64,000 nt of DNA from a bacterium. GTDB lineage: Bacteria > Planctomycetota > UBA1135 > UBA2386. Made by a program: the position numbers and the translations under genes. The DNA is taken from positions 185,771 to 249,770 of the forward strand of contig JANSXC010000007.1 in NCBI GenBank assembly GCA_024743115.1, read 5' to 3'. Shown piece by piece: positions 34,326-43,360 of this stretch. The notes below the pieces were generated by a model. It worked only from the letters and a program-made list of their open reading frames with translations. It did no database searches and was not told the origin of the DNA. The first letter of the stretch is position 1. The number at the start of each line of letters is the position of its first letter.

Positions 34326-35336
34326 GTGGCCATCCGATGGATCCTCGCCCCGGCTGCCTGCGCCGGCCTCGGCGCCTGCGCGCTGGCACCCACGCCGGCC
34401 GACAGTCGCGCTCGCGACGGCGACGGCACGGTCGCAATCGAACTGCAGCGGGTGCTCGCGTTGCCCGTCGACGAAGCCGCATGCCTCACCGCGCACGCGC
34501 TCCGGCTGACGCTGCGACTCGCCGATCCCATGCCCTACGCGGGCGGCGCGCCCGCGACCAGGCTCGATGCCGAGTCGTTCGAGATCGGCTACGACCGCCG
34601 CGGCGCGCAGTGGCTGCCCGCGGCGCGACACCGCCTCGTCGATCGCGGACCCGGTCGCGGCGTGCTCCTACAGGCAACGGACGAACTGCCGGGCTACGGC
34701 GTTCGCGCCGTAGCGAAGATCCGCCTCCGCGTCACTGCCGCCGGGTCGGCGCGCGCCGTTCTCACCGGCTCGCTGCCGCGCGCGGCTGGCTCGCGTTTCG
34801 AGGCCATGCTCACGAGCGCACTCGTTGCACGCTCTGCACCGGGTCCGGCCGAGCGCGCCGCAAACCTGGCCCGCGAGTTCGCGAGCGCCGGCGACCTGCT
34901 CCGCGCGCGCCACCACCGCGACCACGCGTTGCTCGCCTGCGAGGACCCGGTACAGCGCGCCCGCCTTGCCGCCGACCTCGAGATGCCCGGCTCCGCTCGG
35001 GCCGCGCGCAGTTCGGCGAAGGAGCGGATCGGCCGCGGCGATCTCGCCGCCGCCCGCGCGCTGCAGCAAACGGCGGCGCGCAAGGCGCGGTCGCCGGCCC
35101 ACGACTACCACCTGCTGTGGCAGCTGCACCGCCGCGCCGACAACGCCGACTCCGCGTTCGCCGCGGCGCTACTGCTGCGCGAGCACGACCGCTTCGGCCA
35201 CGGCGAGAAGCTCGCGATCCTCGAGCTGCAGGCACAGGGCCTCGCCGACCTCGTCGAACGCGCGCTCGCGCTCGATCCGCAGTATCTGTCGCGGCAGGGC
35301 ATCGAAGCGCTGCCCGCGGCCGCGCCGCCACGGTGA
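34326..35336 (+). CDS. Lipoprotein of unknown function
   Basis: 336 residues, GTG start. Signal WILAPAACAGLGAC with lipobox L-G-A-C, so the mature chain is lipid-anchored at Cys18. The mature part has a beta-rich first half (LTLRLADPMPYAGG, FEIGYDRRGAQW, GVRAVAKIRLRV) and a helical second half rich in Ala/Arg/Leu that looks like TPR- or solenoid-like repeats (NLAREFASAGDLLRARHHRDHALLACEDP, YHLLWQLHRRADNADSAFAAALLL). No known family recognised. Converges with the kinase gene, 31 bp between stops. Confidence 0.55.
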   Translation: MAIRWILAPAACAGLGACALAPTPADSRARDGDGTVAIELQRVLALPVDEAACLTAHALRLTLRLADPMPYAGGAPATRLDAESFEIGYDRRGAQWLPAARHRLVDRGPGRGVLLQATDELPGYGVRAVAKIRLRVTAAGSARAVLTGSLPRAAGSRFEAMLTSALVARSAPGPAERAANLAREFASAGDLLRARHHRDHALLACEDPVQRARLAADLEMPGSARAARSSAKERIGRGDLAAARALQQTAARKARSPAHDYHLLWQLHRRADNADSAFAAALLLREHDRFGHGEKLAILELQAQGLADLVERALALDPQYLSRQGIEALPAAAPPR

Positions 35337-35367
35337 CGCGCGGCCCCTCGTTGCCGACGGACGGCGA

Positions 35368-38300
35368 CTACAGTCCGCGGCCGCGAACGCGCAGGCGCTC
35401 CACCTGCAGCTCCTGCCGCGGATAGAGGACCATGAGCGCTTCGGACTCGGGATCGAGCCGGCGCTGCCCACGCATGAGTTCACGGCCCTCGAACCGCACG
35501 CTGACCGTCGCCTGCGTCCGCCCCCACGACGCGGTGACGTCGATGGTGAGGCGGTGTACCGCGCCGGGCACGGCCACCGCGCGGACCCGATCGAGCACGC
35601 CACGCATCGCGCGTTCGAATGCCTTCTTCGCATGCTCCTGGCGGCGCGGATCACCCTCGAGGAACGCCGCATGCACCGCGTTGTCCCGCGTGAGCACGAG
35701 CGCAATCGCGATCCCACGGAACTGCACGATGTAGAACCGTGGCTCCACTGCGGGCGACGGCAGCACGAAATCGAGCTCGAGCGCCGTGCGCGTGCGCCCC
35801 GAGCTGCGAACGGGCAGCCCCGTGTCACACTCGAGGCGTTGCAGGTGCACCTCACTCCACGGGCGCGCGCCGGTGACGAACGTCAGCCGGCCGTTCTGCA
35901 GCTCCCAACCGTCAAATGCGCCGCGCATCAGCTGCTCGCCACGGACGGTCAAGGTCGCAGCGATCTCGCGCTCGGCCTCGTCGACGTCGACCTGGATGTC
36001 GGCCCCGCTGGCCCATTCCGCCGCAATGTCATTCTGCACGTCCGCACGCCGCCGGGCGAGCTTCAGCCAGGTCTTGGCCTGCCGCAGCTCGCGGCGCTCC
36101 AGCTCGGTGCGATCGTTGTCCTTGACGCGCAACTCGAAGCTCACGATCGCGCTCTCGAGCTCGCGCAACCGCAAGCTCTGCCGCGCCTTTGCCAACGCCT
36201 CGCGAACGCGCTGCATCACACCCGCGCGATCGACGATCACCTCGCTGGCGGTATCGCGCACGCGCTGGATCCGTGGCGCGATCTGTTCGACCAAGAACGC
36301 GTCGTTCGCCGTTCTGAGCAGCCGATCGATCCCCGTGAAGTCGTCGGCGACGAGCCGGAACACCAGCTTGCCGCGCGCCACCTGCTCGGCAGGCAGACCT
36401 GCGAACGGCTGCCCCTCGAACCGCTCGATCTCGCGCAGCAAGTCCGAGAATCGGAAGTCACTGACCGCCGCCGGCCGCGCCGACTCGCCGAGCCCTTGCG
36501 CCAGGAGTGTCGGTTGCCCGCCCTCGGCGGTTGCCCGGACGTCGACCGCGAGGCCATTGCCGCGCCGGGGGAACGCCTTGACGACGCGCTCCGACTTCAC
36601 GAGGACGGCGAGCAGCCGGGCTTCGACGGCGGCCGCGTCGGCGAGCGCGCGCCGATGCTGCGCGAGCCGCGCGAGCGCGGACTCGGATGGCGCGACGATG
36701 TCCTCGAAGATCGCCTGCGCCGCGGCGGTGTCGCCGTGGCAGAGCGCCCGCCATGCCAGATCGCTACGGTGTTCGAAGCGCTCGTCGGCCGCGGCCGCGG
36801 CCGCGAGCGCGGTGCGCTGGCGCACCTCACCAATCATGCGATCGATCTCGCGCCACGGGTCGCGATCCGGTCGAAAGCGCGACGACGCCGGCCAGTCCTG
36901 CAGCAGGCTCTGGCGGAACTCGGTGATGCGCGCCGCGAGGTCGGCCGGATCGGCACCCTCCGCGACCTGCTCGTCGAAGTAGCCGACCACGTTCGCGACC
37001 GCACGCCGCATCTCGTCCGCGACCGCCGTTTCGGCGGTGTCGATCGCGGGTCGCGCGATCTGCCAGGCCTGGTCACAACGATCGCGCGCCTGCCGCAGCG
37101 TCGCCTCCGCAAGCCGCTCGCGCGCAGGCTCGCGCACCCCGTCACAGAAACTCTCGAGCGCCTTCTCCCAGAGTCGCTGTGCGCCGGCGTAGTCACCCGC
37201 GAGTAGCCGTTCGTGCACGCGATCCGGCAGTGCGGTCGCGACGTAGGTTTCGAGCCGGCGGATGAACTCGGTGTCGCGGCGCGAGATCTCCTCGTCGACC
37301 GCGGACCGCAGCTCGACGATGCCTGCGGTATTGATCGTCGAAGGCAACTGTCGCGGCAGCATGCCGGTCGCCTCGACGACGCGACGCGCCAGCCGTTCCT
37401 TCTCGAACCGCGCCCGCCCCGGCCACTCACCCGGATGCCGCAGCCAGGCGGCGAGGTCCTGCCAGCCGGGTCCCGTGAAGCCCGCCGCGGTGGCGTCGAG
37501 CGCCGCCTGCACCGCACGGAACGCGAGGTTCTCGCGCCGCAGCAACTCGATCTCCCGGCCGCGCGGCGGTTCCTTTGCGACCGCACGCAGGTGCAGCAGT
37601 CGCTCACCCGGCGTCGCCATACCGGCAAGCGTCTCGTCGAGTTCGATGAGGAACGGATCCTCGCTCGCGACGGTTGCGCTCTCCCCGCGCAGCTGCATGC
37701 CGACCCAGACGGCGCCCGCGAGGGCCACGGCCAGTAGGACCGCGACCAGGAAGCGCATCGGCACTGCGAAGCGCCGTTCACTCTCGCCCTGCGCGAGCCG
37801 CTCTTCGTCGACTTGCGGCGGCAGCTCCGACTCGAGCCGCTCGAGATCGTCGAGCAGTTCGCGCGGCGTCTGGTACCGCACGCGCAGATCCTTGGCGAGC
37901 AGCTTCCGCACGACGAGCGAGAGTCCCGAACTCAGAGCGGGGTTCAGCTCGTTGGGCGGCACCGGCGGGTCCTGCAGCACCTTCGTGATCAACTCGGCCA
38001 TCGTGTCACCGGTGAACGGCGGGACACCCGTGGCCATGTGGTAAAGCGTCGCGCCGAGCGAATAGAGGTCGCTTCGGACGTCGACGTCCTGCGGGTTCCG
38101 GGCCTGCTCCGGGGAGATGTATTGCGGCGTGCCGACCGTCGCGCCGTCGCGCGTGAGCGTGAGGTCCGCGGGGCCCTTCGCGAGCCCCATGTCGGTCAGC
38201 TTGACCTTGCCGTGCTCGTCGATGAGCACGTTGCCGGGCTTGATGTCGCGGTGGATGATCTTGTTCTGGAACGCGTGATCGAGTGCGAGCGCGATCTGCT

Positions 38301-38643
38301 TCGCGATCTCGAGCACGTACTCCTCCGCGAACATCCCCCACTCCGCGAGGAGTCCGCGCAGGCTCTTGCCCTCGACGAACTCCATCACGAAGAAGTGGTA
38401 GCCGCCCTCTTCGCCGAGGTCGTAGCCCGTGACGATGTGCGGATGGTTGAGCGCCGCAACGATCCGTGCCTCGCGCCGCAACCGGTTGACGTAGCGGCTG
38501 TCGCGCGCGAGCGACGGCTTGAGCACCTTGAGCGCAACGATGCGCCCGAGCTTCTTGTGCCGCGCCTTGAAGACGGTCCCCATCGCGCCCGCACCGACGC
38601 GATCGAGAATCTCGTAGTCGTGGAACGGCTGGGCGAACGTCAT
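35368..38643 (-). CDS. Membrane Ser/Thr protein kinase with large extracytoplasmic region
   Basis: 1091 residues. Kinase domain 10-275: VGAGAMGTVFKARHKK, VALKVL (Lys39), HRDIKPGNVLIDE (HRD at 131-133), DMG in place of DFG at 151-153, GTPQYISPEQARNP. One membrane helix at about 296-317 (FLVAVLLAVALAGAVWVGM). Outside are about 600 residues of helix-rich repeats and coiled coil, then a C-terminal beta domain (from about 900, GAFDGWELQNGRLTF ... GIAIALVLTRDN) resembling a LamG/DUF1080-type sandwich. The start codon overlaps the stop of the FHA-sigma54 regulator (ATGA), so both are made together and the regulator's FHA domain is a likely reader of this kinase. Confidence 0.88.
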   Translation of the reverse strand: MTFAQPFHDYEILDRVGAGAMGTVFKARHKKLGRIVALKVLKPSLARDSRYVNRLRREARIVAALNHPHIVTGYDLGEEGGYHFFVMEFVEGKSLRGLLAEWGMFAEEYVLEIAKQIALALDHAFQNKIIHRDIKPGNVLIDEHGKVKLTDMGLAKGPADLTLTRDGATVGTPQYISPEQARNPQDVDVRSDLYSLGATLYHMATGVPPFTGDTMAELITKVLQDPPVPPNELNPALSSGLSLVVRKLLAKDLRVRYQTPRELLDDLERLESELPPQVDEERLAQGESERRFAVPMRFLVAVLLAVALAGAVWVGMQLRGESATVASEDPFLIELDETLAGMATPGERLLHLRAVAKEPPRGREIELLRRENLAFRAVQAALDATAAGFTGPGWQDLAAWLRHPGEWPGRARFEKERLARRVVEATGMLPRQLPSTINTAGIVELRSAVDEEISRRDTEFIRRLETYVATALPDRVHERLLAGDYAGAQRLWEKALESFCDGVREPARERLAEATLRQARDRCDQAWQIARPAIDTAETAVADEMRRAVANVVGYFDEQVAEGADPADLAARITEFRQSLLQDWPASSRFRPDRDPWREIDRMIGEVRQRTALAAAAAADERFEHRSDLAWRALCHGDTAAAQAIFEDIVAPSESALARLAQHRRALADAAAVEARLLAVLVKSERVVKAFPRRGNGLAVDVRATAEGGQPTLLAQGLGESARPAAVSDFRFSDLLREIERFEGQPFAGLPAEQVARGKLVFRLVADDFTGIDRLLRTANDAFLVEQIAPRIQRVRDTASEVIVDRAGVMQRVREALAKARQSLRLRELESAIVSFELRVKDNDRTELERRELRQAKTWLKLARRRADVQNDIAAEWASGADIQVDVDEAEREIAATLTVRGEQLMRGAFDGWELQNGRLTFVTGARPWSEVHLQRLECDTGLPVRSSGRTRTALELDFVLPSPAVEPRFYIVQFRGIAIALVLTRDNAVHAAFLEGDPRRQEHAKKAFERAMRGVLDRVRAVAVPGAVHRLTIDVTASWGRTQATVSVRFEGRELMRGQRRLDPESEALMVLYPRQELQVERLRVRGRGL

Positions 38644-40661
38644 GAACCGGCGGTGTCGTCGCTCTCTTCGGGAGCGGACTCGGCTGCGGCGGCGACCGGG
38701 CGCCCGTTCTGGTCGAGTTCGTACTTGTCGATCTTCCGCTGCAGGGCGAAGCGCGACAGACCGAGCAGCTCCGCGGCTCGGCTCTTGTTCGACTGCGCGC
38801 GCTCGAACGCCTTCTGGATCTCTCGGATCTCGAGGTCGCGCACCATGTCGGGCAGGGTCGTGCCACGCTCGCTCGGCAGCATACCGTCGTCGAGCAGGCC
38901 GAGTCCGGGCCCGGTGCGGCCTTCGCGCACGTGCTGGCTCAGGTGTGACTCGAGGATCACGCCGTCACAGAGAACAGAGGCGCGCCGGATCTCGTTCTGC
39001 AGCTCGCGCACGTTGCCGGGCCACTGGTACTGCACGAGCCGCTCCATCGCATCCGGGCTGATACGAACGCGCGCACCGGTGTCGTCCGTGAGGTCGACGA
39101 GGAAGCGCTTCACGAGGTGTGCGACGTCCTCGCGCCGATCGCGCAACGGCGGCAGCAGCACGGGCAACACCGCGAGTCGGTAGTAGAGGTCCTCGCGGAA
39201 CTCACCGTCGCGCACCATCGCCTCGAGGTTCTTGTTGGTCGCACAGATCAGCCGCACGTCGACCTTGACCGTCTCGCGGCCGCCGAGCGGGCGCACCTCG
39301 CCCTCCTGCAGCACGCGCAGCAGCTTGGTCTGCAGATCGAGGTGCAGATCGCCGATCTCGTCGAGGAACAGAACGCCCTCGTCAGCGGCTTCGAGCAGCC
39401 CCTTCTTGTTGGTCGTGGCGCCCGTGAACGCACCCTTGACGTAACCGAACAGCTCGCTCTCGAGCAGCGCCTCGGGCAATGCCGCACAGTTCTCGCTCAC
39501 GAACGCGCGGCTGCCACGCTTGCTATTGGCGTGCACCGCGCGCGCGACGAGCTCCTTGCCCGTGCCTGACTCGCCGGTGACGAGCACGGGGTCGTCCGCG
39601 TCGATGTACTTGTCGAGCAGGCCGAACACGTTCCGCATCGCGCGACCGGTGCCGACGATCTGCTTGTAGTCGTACTTCGACTTGTGAGCGCGGGTCTGGG
39701 TGCTGATCTCCTCCTTGATCTGCGTCAGCTCGCTGGTCTTCTCGGCGAGCTGGCCCTTGAGCGCGGCGTTGAGCTGGTCGACCCGCTCGAGCGCTGCCGT
39801 GAGCTCGACCTGTTTGCTGCGTAGCTCGTCGAGCGATCGCGCGTTCACGATCGCCGTGCCCGCGTGGTCGGCGAGCGACAGCAGCAGGGTCTTCTCGCGT
39901 TCCTGAAACACCTGCTGCTGGAGCCGGTTGTCGACGTAGAGCACGCCCGAGATCTCGCCGCGACAGCGGATCGGGATGCAGAGCACGCTGCGCAGGCGCA
40001 GATCGGCGACCGACTGCAGATCGCGGAAGCGATCGTCCTCCTGCGCATTGGTCGTGAGTTCCGGGATACCGGTGTCCATCACGCGCGTCGCGATCGTGCG
40101 CGAGATCTTGAACTCGGGCGACAGCACTTCCTCCTGTGCAAAGTTGCGCGCAACTTCGACCGAGTGCTCGGCATCGCGACCGAGGATCAGGAACCCGCGC
40201 TCCGCGCCGCACATCTGGATCGCAGAATCGACGATCTGCGTCAGCAGCCGCGTGAGGTCCTTCTCCTCGTTGAGCGCGCGCGCGATCTCGAGGAACGCAA
40301 TGATGTCGTGACCGCCGCGCGCCTCGGCACCGGGCTTGGTCTCGTCGACCGAGGCGTTTTCGACCGCGGGCAACTGCAGTTCGACCTCGTACTCGCCGAG
40401 CACGAACTTCTCGCCGACCTTGAGCTCCGTGCGCAGCACGGGTCGCCCGCGCATCTTCGCCGGATTCTGGGCCCCGGCATCGACAAGCGCGTAGACCCCA
40501 TCGATGCGCTCGACGCGGCAGTGTTGCCGCGACACGAGCCGATCCGGCAGGTAGAGATCGCACTCGCGCGAGCGGCCGATGGTCACCACGTCCTGATGAA
40601 ACGCGTGGGTCTCGGACTTCTCGTCCCGGGTTACGACAAGGAGGAATGGGCCTTCGGACAT
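38640..40661 (-). CDS. FHA-GAF-sigma54 activator-Fis regulator
   Basis: 673 residues. FHA domain 1-95 ([26 protein letters not shown], with the R-S-x-x-x-x-L and SRQH phosphothreonine pocket), GAF domain about 120-285 ([27 protein letters not shown]), a coiled coil to 335, sigma54 AAA+ domain 345-575 ([15 protein letters not shown]alker [11 protein letters not shown] loop that contacts sigma54, [11 protein letters not shown]alker [21 protein letters not shown]), and a C-terminal Fis-type helix-turn-helix ([31 protein letters not shown]). No receiver domain: the input is likely phospho-Thr binding plus a GAF ligand. ATGA overlap with the kinase gene downstream. Confidence 0.93.
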   Translation of the reverse strand: MSEGPFLLVVTRDEKSETHAFHQDVVTIGRSRECDLYLPDRLVSRQHCRVERIDGVYALVDAGAQNPAKMRGRPVLRTELKVGEKFVLGEYEVELQLPAVENASVDETKPGAEARGGHDIIAFLEIARALNEEKDLTRLLTQIVDSAIQMCGAERGFLILGRDAEHSVEVARNFAQEEVLSPEFKISRTIATRVMDTGIPELTTNAQEDDRFRDLQSVADLRLRSVLCIPIRCRGEISGVLYVDNRLQQQVFQEREKTLLLSLADHAGTAIVNARSLDELRSKQVELTAALERVDQLNAALKGQLAEKTSELTQIKEEISTQTRAHKSKYDYKQIVGTGRAMRNVFGLLDKYIDADDPVLVTGESGTGKELVARAVHANSKRGSRAFVSENCAALPEALLESELFGYVKGAFTGATTNKKGLLEAADEGVLFLDEIGDLHLDLQTKLLRVLQEGEVRPLGGRETVKVDVRLICATNKNLEAMVRDGEFREDLYYRLAVLPVLLPPLRDRREDVAHLVKRFLVDLTDDTGARVRISPDAMERLVQYQWPGNVRELQNEIRRASVLCDGVILESHLSQHVREGRTGPGLGLLDDGMLPSERGTTLPDMVRDLEIREIQKAFERAQSNKSRAAELLGLSRFALQRKIDKYELDQNGRPVAAAAESAPEESDDTAGS

Positions 40662-40822
40662 GAACCGTCAGTTGCGGTAGCCCAGCCGAGTGTCGGAGTA
40701 ACGGCGGGCAAGGGGTCTTTGCCGCATCGTAACCACATTTCGCCGCCATGGGTTATCTTCGATGCCGTCGAATCGTGGCGAACACGCGCCGCGCCTTGCC
40801 ACCACCCCGGACCCCCGTCTCG

Positions 40823-41848
40823 ATGATGATTCACGCTTCGCCCCTCCGGCCCTACTGCAGCACGCTGCTGGCCGCCCTGCTCGGCAGCCTTCTCGGTGGC
40901 GTGGCACTGACCGACACGCTCGCCGCCCAGGCGTTCACGATCAGTCAACCGAGCGGCAACGACACGTTCGGCGCACGATCGACCGGCCAGACGTTCACCC
41001 CCGGCATGGGCGTCGTGCCGAACCCGAGCGGGCAGGGCGTGTTGCTGCTGACCGAGATCGACCTCTACCACGGCAACTTCGCGTCGGCCAATCCGTCCGC
41101 GACGACCTGGCTCAAGATCTACGACGCCGACCCACAGAACGGCGGCAACCTGATTGCGATCTCGACCAACTCGGTCGACACGACCAACTTGACGTTCCGG
41201 ACGCTCATGACCTGGACGTTCCCGCAGATTCCGCTGTTGCTGACGACGGAGTACTGGGCCGTGATGACGACGACGGCGACGATGAACTCGGTCGACCCTG
41301 CCGAGGTCTCGCTCGAGACCGCCAACCGCACGATCCCGAGCCCCAACGCCTACGCCGGCGGTGCCGGCCTGATCGCGAACATCGCCAAGCACCCGAACGA
41401 CGTCGACGCCCGGTTCGAGGCGCGATTCTTCAACGGTGTGCTCGGCACGTTCACGGTCTCGGGCAGCGGCTGCAACAGCTCGGTCGGCCTGCCGACGCTG
41501 ACCGCCGCGAACCCGCCGCGCATCGGCACGTCCTTCGTCATCGACTTCGGCAACCTGGCCGGCAACCTGCAGTACGTGGTGCTCGGACTCAGCGACCAGA
41601 ACTGGGGCCCCACCCCGCTGCCGGTCTCGCTGGCCAGCCTGTTGCCCGGAGCCGACCCGAGCTGCCTCGTGCAGGTGAGCGTCGACGCCGTCGCGCCCCT
41701 ACCGACCGGCGTCCCGACCGCCCAGTTCATCTTCCCGATCCCGAACGACACCGGCTTCGTCGGCGTTCGGATCTTCGTGCAGGCTGCGCAGATCCAACCC
41801 ACCGGATTCAGCGTGTCGGAGAAGGGCACGATCACGATCGGCAACTGA
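40823..41848 (+). CDS. Exported protein with N-terminal beta domain and shared C-terminal domain
   Basis: 341 residues from ATG 40823 (a second ATG follows directly). Signal peptide STLLAALLGSLLGGVALTDTLAAQ. Residues 35-195 are a jelly-roll-like domain (GQTFTPGMGVVPNPSGQGVL, LYHGNFASANPSATTWLKIYD), followed by the same C-terminal domain as two other exported proteins: VSGSGCNSSVGLPTLTAANPP, YVVLGLSDQNWGPTPLPVSL, PSCLVQVSVDA, IPNDTGFVGVRIFVQAAQI, G-x-S-x-S, TITIGN. A TTATCT -10-like box sits about 65 nt upstream. Function unknown; likely surface or secreted. Confidence 0.6.
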   Translation: MMIHASPLRPYCSTLLAALLGSLLGGVALTDTLAAQAFTISQPSGNDTFGARSTGQTFTPGMGVVPNPSGQGVLLLTEIDLYHGNFASANPSATTWLKIYDADPQNGGNLIAISTNSVDTTNLTFRTLMTWTFPQIPLLLTTEYWAVMTTTATMNSVDPAEVSLETANRTIPSPNAYAGGAGLIANIAKHPNDVDARFEARFFNGVLGTFTVSGSGCNSSVGLPTLTAANPPRIGTSFVIDFGNLAGNLQYVVLGLSDQNWGPTPLPVSLASLLPGADPSCLVQVSVDAVAPLPTGVPTAQFIFPIPNDTGFVGVRIFVQAAQIQPTGFSVSEKGTITIGN

Positions 41849-41892
41849 TCGATGCCCAGAGCGGCGCGCCGCGGTATCCTGCGCGCCGCACC

Positions 41893-42666
41893 ATGCTCGC
41901 CCACCGCTACGGCCCCAACGTCCACCTCTTCGGCGATCGGTTCCTGCTGTCGCTGCTCGCGCGCATCGGCAGCCCCGACGTCGGCCCGACGCAGCTGCCG
42001 AGCCTCGTCCGCACGGCGTATCGCCGCCTGCTGCAGGACGTGCTCGCCCACGAGTTCCCGGCGCAGAACCAGCGCGTGGCGACCCGCATGACCGCCGTCG
42101 AACCACGGGCGTTCTACGAAGGGCCGGTCCTGCGGCGCGACGCGCGGCTCGTGCTCTGCTCGGTGATCCGCGCCGGGATCCTGCCGGCACAGGCCTGCTT
42201 CGAGGCGGCGGTCGAAGTCCTCGCACCCGAGAACGTGCGCCTCGACTTCCTCAACATGTCGCGCATCACCGACGAGGACAACCGGGTCACGGGCGTGCGC
42301 CTCGACGGCAGCAAGATCGGCGGCGACGTCGAGGACGCGCTCGTTCTGATTCCCGACCCGATGGGCGCGACCGGCGGCACGGTCTGCCGCGCCGTCGAGG
42401 TCTACGACGATCTGCCGGGTGGCAAGGCCCGCGCCTACGCGGCCCTGCATCTGATGATCACGCCCGAAGCGATCCGCCGCATCACGGCGATGCATCCCGA
42501 CGTCAGGATCTACGCAGCGCGCCTCGATCGCGGCCTGTCGTCAGAACGCGCGCTCGCGAGCGAGCCCGGCACGTTCCCGGACGAAGAGCGTGGCCTCACC
42601 GACATCGATTACATCGTGCCGGGCGCCGGCGGTATGGGCGAGCTGCTGACCAACAGTTGGGTGTAG
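41893..42666 (+). CDS. upp: Uracil phosphoribosyltransferase-like enzyme
   Basis: 257 residues from ATG 41893, longer than the usual ~210. It makes UMP from uracil and PRPP in pyrimidine salvage. Visible: VLCSVIRAGILPAQACFEAA, the PRPP-binding loop LIPDPMGATGGTVCRAVEVYDD (DPMxAT motif), ITAMHPDVRIYAARLDRGLS, and the uracil-binding C-terminus GLTDIDYIVPGAGGMGELL. The stretch RLDFLNMSRITDEDNRVTGV between is family-typical in position but divergent. An N-terminal extension of about 30 residues (HLFGDRFLLSLLARIG) is unusual. 44 bp after the exported protein gene. Confidence 0.75.
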   Translation: MLAHRYGPNVHLFGDRFLLSLLARIGSPDVGPTQLPSLVRTAYRRLLQDVLAHEFPAQNQRVATRMTAVEPRAFYEGPVLRRDARLVLCSVIRAGILPAQACFEAAVEVLAPENVRLDFLNMSRITDEDNRVTGVRLDGSKIGGDVEDALVLIPDPMGATGGTVCRAVEVYDDLPGGKARAYAALHLMITPEAIRRITAMHPDVRIYAARLDRGLSSERALASEPGTFPDEERGLTDIDYIVPGAGGMGELLTNSWV

Positions 42667-42741
42667 GGCCACGGCCCGACGTCGGCGTGCAACGATCCAC
42701 GAAACCACCCGCGAGCGAGTGGGCGAACCCGGCAGAAAGCG

Positions 42742-42747
42742 TAGACT
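42742..42747 (+). promoter_or_regulatory. Leaderless-type -10 element
   Basis: TAGACT followed by 6 nt (GACCTC) and the GTG start at 42754 of the ECF sigma factor. Confidence 0.45.
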
Positions 42748-42753
42748 GACCTC

Positions 42754-43341
42754 GTGAGCGACGAAGATATACGTGCTGACATCGCGCGCGCGCGGCGCCG
42801 TGACCGCGACGCCTTGGACCGGGTTCTGACCGCGCTGCAATCGCGGCTGCGCGCCGCCGCAGCGAGCCGTCTCGGCGGCCAACTGCGAGCGCGCATGGGC
42901 ACGTCGGACCTGCTGCAGACGACCTACGTGGACGTCGTGCGCTCGATCACCGAGTTCCGCGGCGACGACCCCGACACGTTCGTGGCATGGATCGCCCGCA
43001 TCATGGAAAACAACCTGCGCGATCGGGCGCGGTTCTTCGGCCGGCAACGCCGCAAGGGAGACCAGGCCGCGGACTCGCCGCCCGACGCGGTGCCCGGTGG
43101 ATCGACCCCGAGCTTCGAAGCGATGCAGCTCGAGAGCCTCGCCGCGGTCGGCAAGGCCATCGCGTCGCTACCCGAGGATCAACGCGAAATCATTCGCATG
43201 CGCCTGATCGAAGAGCGCGATTACGAAGATATCGCCGCGGCGACCGGCCGTTCTCCGGGCGCGCTGCGCATGCTGATGTCACGCGCCCGCGCGGCGCTCA
43301 CGCTGCGCCTCGACGACGCCGTCGGCGGCGACGAGGCCTGA
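42754..43341 (+). CDS. ECF-type RNA polymerase sigma factor
   Basis: 195 residues, GTG start. Region 2: RMGTSDLLQTTYVDVVRSI, FVAWIARIMENNLRDRARFF; region 4: AIASLPEDQREIIRMRLIEERDYEDIAAATGRSPGALRMLMSRARAAL. This is the planctomycete-type ECF group whose genes sit directly before membrane Ser/Thr kinases, and indeed a kinase follows 19 bp downstream. There is no separate anti-sigma gene here; control by the kinase is the likely mode in this group. A leaderless -10 element precedes the GTG. Confidence 0.88.
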   Translation: MSDEDIRADIARARRRDRDALDRVLTALQSRLRAAAASRLGGQLRARMGTSDLLQTTYVDVVRSITEFRGDDPDTFVAWIARIMENNLRDRARFFGRQRRKGDQAADSPPDAVPGGSTPSFEAMQLESLAAVGKAIASLPEDQREIIRMRLIEERDYEDIAAATGRSPGALRMLMSRARAALTLRLDDAVGGDEA

Positions 43342-43360
43342 CCTACCGAGCCGGAGTCTG

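Noticed and set aside
34825..37206. 793-codon open frame on the plus strand
   Set aside because: Antisense to the large kinase and overlapping the lipoprotein gene in another frame; low-complexity translation without motifs.
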